A DNA stretch of 64,000 bases from Capronia americana (lineage: Eukaryota; Ascomycota; Eurotiomycetes; Chaetothyriales; Herpotrichiellaceae): assembly GCA_016110215.1 (NCBI GenBank), contig JADWQD010000002.1, forward strand, positions 620,001 through 684,000, written 5' to 3'. The notes beneath the pieces were generated by a model, which worked only from the letters and a program-made list of their open reading frames with translations, made no database searches and was not told where the DNA came from. Position numbers and translations under genes: made by a program. Shown one piece after another: positions 55,561 to 64,000 of this stretch (the first letter of the stretch is position 1; every line of letters begins with the position of its first letter).

Positions 55561-57057
55561 TTCGAATACAATCTCGGCCTCTTCACCTTTTACCTTTTCA
55601 CGACAAATACCGCGCCAGAACTGACGACCAGGAATGTGTGTAGGATGTTCAGACTTGGAGCAAAGAATCTTGTAGTTCGATCAGTGTCGACATGCGCAAT
55701 GACTCACTTCATACATACTGGGGAATACATACGCCCTTGCGCAAGACTAAAGCATATGCTGGGATGGCCGTGCTTGGCATGACGGTGGATCTTCCCCTTG
55801 CAAGCCCAGTGCCACTCCCTGCATCGCAGCAAGATTCAATGAAGTCCGGGTGTCAGGCGTCTGGAAATCACAACCCCCACGAATGATACCCGCCCTAACA
55901 TCACCATCTACACGCCCCAAGCTCAAAGCCCAAAGCTTGCCCTTCGGATGAAATGCTATAGGTCACGAAACGCGTACCCTATCTGTGAAGCTGCCGCCGA
56001 TGACCAATATCAGGCGTTCAGGCGTACAGCGCATGCGCGTGCGCGTGTAATTTTTTCGACGCCCGAAGAAACCTCGTAAGTTAGCAGTATTCATCGATCG
56101 ATCGGTCTTTCGTTCGAAGAATTAAAATTCAAGCACCATCTACCATCTCCTCGTGCTGACCCGTAGCTTGGAACCCGCACCAAGTGCAAAGTGCAAAACA
56201 AGTAAATATCTCCCTTCCGTTTAGACCATCGTGAATCCTCGTGATTCAAAACAACACTCAGGGTGCGTGGCCGTAGGCATGGAAACCGTTCGAATTCGTG
56301 AACCCGACTGAAATCGGGACTATTCACAACGTCGACTTTGACCCCTGCCCCTTGGCTGCTCGCCCAGCTGGACACGGTATTGGAGCGCTAACCATATTCA
56401 TTGCCGCCTTGGATGTGAAGTAGGATTTGGCGTCATAGCCGCGGTAGGGCCGAGAGCGAACTGAACAGCGCACGAGGCAGTCACAGCCGGAGGACATGAA
56501 AACAACGCGCGAGGCGGTAGGCTTCTTCACACACTCAAATCCCAGACATCGGCAGACTCCAGTGTCAGGACGATGGGATGAAGCGGGATAGAGAGACATT
56601 CCGAGTAGAGATTGAATGAGCTGCTTCTCCAGTCCAGCTGGGGTGGCGCTGCAAGGACGAGGAGGTTACGGTTTGCGTGAGAAACACGCAATTACTTGGA
56701 GGCCAGTGCTTTGAGGATCCATCTTTATAAATTGTACTTCCCACGGTCTCATTCCAATGGTTCTCGGTCCCTTCAGGCCATCCTAGATTGTTGAGCATCG
56801 TACTATTCCGAAGTTTGAAGAAGAAAGCGTCTTGGACAGAAACCTGGCCACTGAAGGATTGGGAATTCCGTCACACCTGAGTCGTGCTCCTGGTTGGGTG
56901 ACGAGCATGTAGCTAATGACTTGATCTCGAGCACGCTACTCAACAGGAGCTGATCCAGCGCGAAGCTAAGAATGAATCTGATGGCTTTCCCGGCGTCGAT
57001 CGATAGGAACTTTGCAGCACTCCCCGCAGACACATATACAGCGCCATGCGGCACCTT
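55561..57057. other. Intergenic region between aminotransferase and FMO genes
   Basis: About 1.5 kb. It holds the upstream region of the aminotransferase and the 3' flank of the monooxygenase, both on the minus strand. Only short overlapping frames occur; no gene is seen. Confidence 0.55.
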
Positions 57058-59786
57058 TCAATCACGAGGACCAACCGATCCCTTCGCGTGCTTCGTGGCA
57101 AGGATGTTCTCTCTCCACCACCAACTGAGCAGGACAACCGCTCCAGGGCCGATCAAATACGTCCCTGCAATAGCAAAAACGGCGGCCTTTGTCCAGCTGA
57201 CCGATGTCATTTCGGCCTCCTTAAGATCCCCAATGAGATATGCCAGCCAAAGGAATGCCGCGCCAAAGCAGACAACCTCGTCGACTTGCAAGAACAGCCT
57301 CATGCCGGAGATCAGGTCGAGATTCCCGTCCGCAGAGGAGATTGCAGATCTCACAAGTGTCCAGTCCGGAAAGAATATCGTTGAAAGAGAAGTACCCGAG
57401 GTATAGCGGGCCGCGTTGAACACCAAAGCCGAAAGACTTGCGAAGGACCAAACCGCCATCCTAGTGTACGGCATATCGGCCTCGACATGGTAGATTCGGT
57501 CGTGTCTTGTTGTATCCTTCACGATAGTACTTCGGAGCACGTAGTGCAGGATGATGGAGAGAACTGGGAATGCTTGCCAGATTGCGTTGACGGTCAAGCG
57601 GTGGTTAGAGTTCGGGAGGTAATACATGGCCAAGGTTGGAATTGTGAACGCTAGGAACACGGCAACTCCGGCCGTCTTTGCCGCGGCGACATTAACCAGT
57701 CGCCAGTCCTTTGCCGCATAATCCACCATTGGGCTCTGAACGTAATGCACAAAGAACCAAACAGGCCCGACAACACCGATCCCGAGGAGCTGGAATGCAA
57801 CTCCGTAAAGAAGCGGGAGTGTGAAGGTGAATTTGAGTTCGTTGGCCCTTCGATGCGCTTCGAGGATGTAGATCAGCCATAAGGGTGTCAAATCAACAAG
57901 GAATGAGACCGCCTGGATCTTTTGCATTGGGTCGATGTCTAGAACAGAGGGAGAAAACGCTGTGACGAGCAGGGCGAACGGGCTAAGCTGTGTCGGGAGT
58001 TTCCAAATGCGGCCGTTGAATTCGAGCTGGCCTGATGCAAGGCTCTCCGCAACTGTACTCTGCAGGGCGGGTTGAGCCAAGACATAGGAGAAGATGCGAC
58101 GTGCGAGGAAGCTGAGAACCAGGAAAGGGAGAGCGATGAACGCCCTTTTGGCAAAAGGCTGCTTCGTCCCAGCTCCGTAACTCTGTTTTGTTGTTAGCGT
58201 TTCACAAGCAGCGGGCAAGAGTCGGAAGCTATGACATATAGTCACCGCTCCGCAAGAAGACTTACCTGATTGAAGCGCATGGTTCCCTGGAACGACCTCG
58301 TCGGTACCGGTAAGTAGTCGAGTTTCTCGGCTCCGACGATGTTGAGTGCGATCTGGTTGATGAGCCAGTCACCAATCCGCGGAATGACGGACAGAACTAA
58401 GAATTCCTCCTTCGAGCTTTTCAGTGCCTCTAGTCTGGTCGCAAGGTTTGAGGTCTTGAAAGTCGCTGCTGCTCGCGGCAAACGTCGTTCGTGGAAACTT
58501 TTCAATGCTTCTTCCACCTCTTTTTGTGAAGGGTCAGGGGTCTGGTGTGCAAGCTGGTATAATTTATTGGCAAGTAGAGCTGCGGACTCGACTGCGCTGT
58601 TACCTCCTTGCCCAATATTAGGCGTCCACTGTCGTCGTCAGCTCGTTCTTGGCGACAGTGTGTGATTCCCATACCTTGTGAATTGAATCTCCCATGCATA
58701 CGATGCGGCCCCACGTCCAATGCCGAAAGAGGCCTTCTTCCAGAGGGACCAGTTTGTACGCTAAGCGGTTCTTCCAGATGTCGGCGAACTTCACCTTGTC
58801 GTTCATCTGGACTGACGAGGATCGATCTGCCAAAGCCACAGCATCATCATCCGAAAACTTGGGGATGTTTGGGATCCGGTGCTTCTTGTCCAGCTTTTCG
58901 AAGACGAACCAAAAGACGCGGCCCGATTTGTCGTTTGAGTAGAGGAAGGAGAGGTCATGACCGAGGACTTGGTTGAATATGCTCGAGTCCTCTGGCCTGT
59001 CGAGCCCCGATGTTGGTCTCGAGACGCCGTACATGCACTTGTACTCTGATGACATGGCTGCGATCGTCAGCAGAGCTATACAACTTCTGAGACCTGCCTG
59101 GCGTACCGGTTCTGTCAGTGGGATTAAGCAGATGTGGTTCATTGACCTCCATATGACGGAACATCTCCTGGCGTACAATGCTATGGACTCCATCCGCACC
59201 GACAATGACGTCTCCGGTATATGTGGTTCCATCCTTGCACTGGACGGTCGCGGTTTTGTGATTGTGATCAATTCTCGAAACTCTTTTACTGAGGAGCAGA
59301 CGACGCTTGTCCTTGATGTTGTCGTAAAGCGTAGCAAGAAGAAAGTGACGGTCGCAGAAGTAGACGGGATAGCCGAGTCCTGTGCAGAGTCAGAATGCAA
59401 CCGCCGGAAGGCAGCATTTACAAACGCTTATAATTGATTACTGGATGGTCCGCAACCTTTATCATCCTGCCATCCTTCCATGTTCTCGTATGGAGGATAG
59501 GGTCGGTGTGGCGCTCCAACGTCTCGACTAGAGTAGTGTCAGGCTGACGTATAGGTGACCAGCGAATGCGTAGTCTGGGAAGTGAGGGAGACTTACAGCA
59601 CCCTATCTGATCGAGGACTCGGTTGCCGTTCGGGCCCATTGCTATCGACGCACCGACAGCAGGTGCAAATTGCTCTTTGCTCTCCAAAAGGACATAGTCG
59701 ACTTCAGCCTGCTCGAGAGCATTCGCCAAAGTGAGGCCAGAAACCCCACCACCAACAATGACGACTTTGAAAGTCGATGAAGCCAT
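57058..59786 (-). CDS. FAD-dependent monooxygenase fused to a polytopic membrane domain
   Basis: Six exons (59786-59597, 59527-59426, 59379-59107, 59057-58675, 58628-58266, 58182-57058) encode 811 residues. The first ~437 residues are a group A flavin monooxygenase: FAD loop VVIVGGGVSGLTLA (GGGVSG at 12-17), DG motif VGADGVHS at 158-163, and GD motif CMGDSIHKWTPNIGQGGN near 311. Closest by pattern are PaxM-type epoxidases/hydroxylases of fungal meroterpenoid and indole-diterpene pathways. From about residue 438 a second region contains roughly eight to nine hydrophobic spans, including DLTPLWLIYILEAHRRANE, GVVGPVWFFVHYVQ, FLAFTIPTLAMYYLP and VCFGAAFLWLAYLIGDL. The last intron (58183-58265) falls almost exactly between the two regions. 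All five junctions restore conserved sequence. The role of the membrane part is unknown; it could anchor the enzyme or be catalytic. Confidence 0.9.
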
Positions 59787-62259
59787 GTTCGAAGAGACCA
59801 GTCTTAAAAGTGGCGCAGGCGGGACCTTGTAGAACAGAAGAACGGTTAGAGCTTGTTTAACTGCCAGGTTAGTATTGTAGACGCGGTTTGCGTGTGACTT
59901 TAAGTACCACCTGGCCGAGTTGTCGAGTAATCCCACATGTGCTTGGCGCAGCAACAATGCAGACATACCATGTTGATCGATGAGGCGGCTCCGTCCGATT
60001 AGTCTCTTATGCAACTCAGGACTCGATTTAGCCATGGATACGACTACAAAAGGCCTCCATATCGCTCAGCCTCATACGACAGATGGAGCTGACTGATTGG
60101 TCAATAACCTCTCTTACCGGATCCAACAGACACGATGACAGCCCTTGCTGTTGCCACCATTGGAGGAGAGCTTAACCTGAAACCAACACCCGAGGAGCTG
60201 AGATAGTAATGCAGCCATATTCGTGTTTGCTGTCGGCTGGCCTTCCATCGTGTACGGCAAACCAGTAGGTGTGGAATAGGTGGCCTTGTTCCAGGCGTCT
60301 CGTTTGCCTACTGAGGTAACTGTCTTCTCCATCAAAGTCCAATGGTAGATGTCCGAGCGGCGCCCGCCGTGTCCTTTTCTTGGATGGTAGCACCCGAGGC
60401 AAGACGAGATCAAGTCGAACGGTCAGGGAGACATGATCGCCCATGAAAAGTCCAAAATTCGACAGGTCGTTTAATAGACTCGTAGACTCAGCCATAAAGG
60501 TAGGTGTTCCCGAATACGAGAGGCTACCAGCAGGGGAGGCTCTCCGGAGAAAGAATGATTCGCTCTGCTGTTCGCTGTCATTGCTCTGGCGGAAAAATGA
60601 ATACGCAGAGGTCGCGAAATGCGTAAGAATGAATGGATCCCGAGCATTCTTCGAGCCAGTCAGTCCTTCGCGAATACGCGGTCACAGTATGGATTCTGGG
60701 AGTATACAGCGTCGCACTCGATGAATAATGATTACGGATAAGCAATTGTTTAGAAAGTGAGCAGCAAAGTGAAGGATGCGAGAGCGCCAAGATTTGGAAG
60801 GGGGTCACGTGGTTGGCTGCAGATCGCGTTTAATTTCGATCGAATCTGACTCTCCTCGTCCTCTCCTCCCTTTGTCGGTCAGGACTGTACCTCTACGAAC
60901 ACCCTTGAGTTATTCGCAGGCCTTAAGGTTGATGTGAATGGATCTCAGCTTCGTGAAATCAAAAACCTAACACGGCAGAAAGCTACCTTTCCTGGATCGA
61001 GTGTGGGTTGTTTTAGCTCAACAATTGAGGTCTTTTATCGAAAGAGTCAGCATACGCTTTCAGCATCCTTCTGCATTAATCACTCGTGGATCGCCTCACC
61101 CGCCTGACCGAACTTCCATCATTTGAATTTTGAAATCTATCGCCTGACAGTGCACTTCATTGATCATGGGCCTGTAGAGCTGACATCAGCCAAGTGTGTG
61201 ATAGGACCCCTTGGTTTCTTCAGTGGGTACCGCTGTCTCCTGCAATATCTATCCTCGCAACATTCGAGTGGTGTTGCAGCCTAGATTCGCCTACTGGGTT
61301 CAGACCGGCATGGTCGATCCAACACTGACGGTAAATCTGCAGCTGCAAGCCCCAATGCCTCAGAAAATGCGCAACCCTCCAGCACCGAGGCCATGAAGTA
61401 GACGCGCCCATGGAAGGACGGCCGCTCCACCCACAGGAATGATGGCTTGGTTTCCCTCCGCGTCAGTGACGAAGTATGAGAGGCGCCGTCGACACTGTCT
61501 TTGGTCATTCATCCACCATGTTGCAGGAGTAAGAGTGTTAGGGTTAGGAAATGGCGTCGTGACGACAAAGCTAAGAAATCAACAGACAGTATGCCACGTG
61601 GGTTTATATGTCCAGACAAACTTTATGGTAAGAGTCCTCCACGTTTGCAGAAAGACTCACCAGGAACGGCGTTCAATCTCGGTCCTGATGAGAGACTCGA
61701 TTTGTTCACGAGTAATGGAGCATTGAAGCATCTTGTTCTGCGGAAGTCGGGAACCATCTTCCACTGCGAGTAACTCTTTACGGCACATTTGTTATGAAGG
61801 CGCAGGGCTGACCAAAGTTTTCCCTTCACATCACACCAAGGAGACACTGAGCGCTGCTTCTGGAAACATTATCACTGGAGATATCCAAAGAAGCCTCGAG
61901 TTTCGATACAGTGCCGAGCGTGTGAGACACCAGCCAGCGCCAAGCCAGCTGAAGTGTGTCGAATAAGGCGCCCTGCAAGCCCACTTTCGTCGTCCCTCCT
62001 TCACCGCCTGCAATATTCCGCATCGAATTAAGAGATTGGATGTGCTCCAGATGCGAAAAATCGGATGTTCCACCAGCCACCTCGCACGGCTCGTTATGTG
62101 TCGAAAAGGATTTTCAATGGCGACTGACAAATTCCGAGAGCGATGAATTATGTCAAATTTACTCATTGTTAATTGACTGCCTTCACGAGGCTAATACCGT
62201 GAGAACTGCTGCAACATAGTCTGGAGTGACCTCCCGGCCTGCAGATTCCAAAGAACACC
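59787..62259. other. Intergenic region upstream of the FMO-membrane gene
   Basis: About 2.5 kb between divergent genes, expected to hold both promoters. A minus-strand frame at 60172-60495 begins MAESTSLLNDLSNFGLFMGD and another at 60114-60413 overlaps it, but neither shows a domain or convincing splice partners. No gene is called. Confidence 0.5.
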
Positions 62260-63102
62260 ATGGTTGACGTGGCATCGATTGTGCTTGCCGTCGTTTCACT
62301 GGTCGGCGCGATTGGAGCTGCGGCGATTACAGGATGGTTTACCTTCTATTCAGATTACCGCAAACGCCTGTCCGAGTCCGAGAAGTTGGTCGCCAAGTAT
62401 CGCGATCCTCTCCTTCTTGCAGCCAGTGATCTTCAATCACGGCTCTTCAATATTGTTGACAAAGGCATTCTGAATTACTTCGACGCCCCTCATCAACGCC
62501 AGCGGGATATTCTGACCATCTATACCTGCTTCCTGGTCGGGCAATATTTCGCCTGGACGAACGTCCTGCGTCGGCAGGCACAATTCCTCTGCTTCTCGAC
62601 AGATAAGCAGAACAAGCAGCTGGCCGATACCTTGGCTACCATCTCGCATATCTTTGCCACGGATGGAGAATACGGCCCAGAACAGCCCTTCTTGCTGTGG
62701 CGGGGACAACAGATGGCGATTGGCGAGCTTATGACCATCAAAGAAGACAACGGGGAAGGCAACGAGCTCGTATGTCTAGGATACGCCGCCTTTACCAAGA
62801 AACTGGAAGACGGGGAGTTTCGCCAGTGGTTCGAGCCGATCATCGAAGGCATTGTCACCTTGTTCGAGCAACGGGGGCAACCTACGGGTGCTGATCATCG
62901 ACTGAGACACCTTCAACATCTTCTTACAGACCTGATATCTCTGCTGGACATCAAGCAGGTGAGATCGGGCGGCACAGACTCTCGTCGGTGCCGGAAAAGT
63001 CCACAGTGCGCGTGCTCCAAATGCAAGTCAGGCGGATCGATCCAATCCTCTTCGGTCGTGGCTACGGCCAGCGCAGCAAATGAGTCACGGTCCAAGGTCT
63101 AG
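62260..63102 (+). CDS. Hypothetical fungal protein with N-terminal membrane segment
   Basis: One exon encodes 280 residues. The N-terminus has a single hydrophobic span (ASIVLAVVSLVGAIGAAAIT), then a mostly helical, charged region with aromatic patches (CFLVGQYFAWTNVLRRQAQF, FLLWRGQQMAIGEL, FRQWFEPIIEGIVTLF). Proteins of this general make-up are common in filamentous ascomycetes, but I know of no assigned function. The last ~45 residues are Ser- and Cys-rich (CRKSPQCACSKC). A GTGAGA directly after LLDIKQ could be a donor that would replace this end, but I found no acceptor that is clearly better, so the frame is given uninterrupted. It lies 0.3 kb before the second monooxygenase, same strand. 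Confidence 0.72.
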   Translation: MVDVASIVLAVVSLVGAIGAAAITGWFTFYSDYRKRLSESEKLVAKYRDPLLLAASDLQSRLFNIVDKGILNYFDAPHQRQRDILTIYTCFLVGQYFAWTNVLRRQAQFLCFSTDKQNKQLADTLATISHIFATDGEYGPEQPFLLWRGQQMAIGELMTIKEDNGEGNELVCLGYAAFTKKLEDGEFRQWFEPIIEGIVTLFEQRGQPTGADHRLRHLQHLLTDLISLLDIKQVRSGGTDSRRCRKSPQCACSKCKSGGSIQSSSVVATASAANESRSKV

Positions 63103-63424
63103 CATCGTGCAATTGCCACACCTCGATATCCTCCCCGAATCAGGCGATGTATGTTGCCCTTCTCCGAGCTTCACCCCTACTCGCATACCTACCCGCCTAC
63201 CCCACAATTGCCTCTTTCTTAGACCAAATCGACCCCGCAATTGGAGCCCAAGATCGCCTCCAAGGATACGAAATACATTTGCCGATGGGCTGGAGCCAAG
63301 GTGTGAATCTCTACTCAAATATGCAGGAACGGTATCTTATTCATCCTCAAGGTTCCTCGTCCTCGTCTCGGCATTAGACTCTATACCCAACCCGCACCGG
63401 TTAGACTCTCCGTCCTAGCGCACC
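63103..63424. other. Short intergenic region before the second FMO
   Basis: About 0.3 kb serving as promoter and leader of the next gene. No gene is seen. Confidence 0.6.
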
Positions 63425-64000
63425 ATGTCGGCACCGTCAAAACCATGGGCCATTATAGTTGGAGCCGGCCCCTCAGGTCTCCTGCTTGGCCTGATGCTGG
63501 CGAAACGCGGCATCCCAGTCCAAGTGATCGACAAGTCCGACAAGCTCGACGAGCAACCGCGCGCAACGCATTATGGACCACCCGCAATGTATGAGCTGCG
63601 GCGAGCCGGCGTGGTTGACGATCTGCGCGCCCAAGGATTCCAGCCCGACGGCGTTTGCTGGAGGAAGCTGGACGGCACGTACCTTGCTGGACTGAATTCG
63701 AAGATTCTGGCCGACGATCCCGACCGCATGGTCTGCCTGCCACTGAACAGGCTGGGCAAGATCCTCATGGATCATATCAGTCGGCAGCCCACCGCGACAG
63801 TTTCATGGGGCTATGAGGTCAAATCGATCGGGCAGGACGAGAACAAGGCCTGGGTAACCGTTCAGACGGCTGAAGGCGAGAAAACGCTCTCAGCACAGTA
63901 TATCATCGGGTGTGATGGCGCGAACAGCCAAGTTCGGCGGTCACTATTCGGCGACTGGGAATTCCCAGGCAAGACATGGGATGAGCAGATTGTCGCTACA
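63425..64000 (+). CDS. FAD-dependent monooxygenase (aromatic-ring hydroxylase type), 5' part
   Basis: The gene starts at ATG 63425 (CACCATGTCG) and runs off the right edge after 192 codons without an intron so far. The N-terminus is a FAD-binding fold, WAIIVGAGPSGLLLGLMLAK, followed by PVQVIDKSD. Further on come RATHYGPPAMYELRRAG and the DG motif GCDGANSQVRRSLFG. This pattern fits the FAD_binding_3 group, which includes phenol and other aromatic hydroxylases using NAD(P)H and O2. The substrate cannot be told from this part. It is a different subgroup from the fused monooxygenase at 57-60 kb. Confidence 0.9.
   Translation, partial: MSAPSKPWAIIVGAGPSGLLLGLMLAKRGIPVQVIDKSDKLDEQPRATHYGPPAMYELRRAGVVDDLRAQGFQPDGVCWRKLDGTYLAGLNSKILADDPDRMVCLPLNRLGKILMDHISRQPTATVSWGYEVKSIGQDENKAWVTVQTAEGEKTLSAQYIIGCDGANSQVRRSLFGDWEFPGKTWDEQIVAT

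Noticed and set aside
1..64000. tRNA, rRNA, CRISPR arrays and transposons
   Set aside because: No B-box-like tRNA signature, direct-repeat/spacer array, reverse transcriptase, transposase or long terminal repeat was seen by eye. A tRNAscan and repeat search would be needed to exclude short or decayed copies.

Overview
The window is filamentous ascomycete (Pezizomycotina-type) nuclear DNA. The evidence is protein-coding genes interrupted by short GT-AG introns (44-132 nt, with one of 328 nt), CTAAC/CTGAC branch-like motifs just before acceptors, and fungal families: two Zn2Cys6 regulators, two MFS transporters, a Whi5/Nrm1-type protein, Bms1 and RBR ligases. Order and genus cannot be fixed from the sequence alone. 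I see no transposon, tRNA, rRNA or CRISPR array. Exon coordinates were derived by hand from splice signals. In every complete spliced gene the exon lengths sum to a multiple of three.

Left part (1-31 kb) is mostly housekeeping and dense. It holds the 3' end of a membrane-protein gene, an AAA ATPase with a charged N-terminus (-), a medium-chain NADP oxidoreductase (+), an RBR ubiquitin ligase (-), mitochondrial malate dehydrogenase (-, six exons), an MFS transporter (+, five exons), the ribosome-biogenesis GTPase Bms1 (+), a Whi5/Nrm1-like cell-cycle repressor (+), a short-chain dehydrogenase (+), a MYND-SET methyltransferase-like protein (+) and a BCS1-like AAA ATPase (+).

Right part (31-64 kb) is looser, with intergenic gaps up to 4.8 kb rich in microsatellites and GTAC/TAGGTA motifs, and looks accessory. 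It holds a regulator with two tandem Zn2Cys6 clusters (+), a convergent DUF1275/YoaK membrane protein (-), a secreted membrane-anchored arylsulfotransferase-like protein (-), a second MFS transporter (-), a second Zn2Cys6 regulator (-), a secreted S10 serine carboxypeptidase (-), a PLP aminotransferase (-), an FAD monooxygenase fused to a polytopic membrane domain (-), an unrecognised N-terminally anchored protein (+) and the start of a second FAD monooxygenase (+) cut by the window end. The mix of regulator, transporter, aminotransferase and two flavin monooxygenases resembles the edge of a specialised-metabolism locus, but no PKS, NRPS, prenyltransferase or stand-alone terpene cyclase is visible, so that reading is inference.

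The features most worth follow-up are the tandem Zn2Cys6 regulator, the flavin monooxygenase-membrane fusion, the zwitterionic low-complexity insert and splice-dependent C-terminal anchor of the arylsulfotransferase, a start codon lying inside a 60-bp tandem duplication, and an unusually long repeat-bearing intron in the dehydrogenase.
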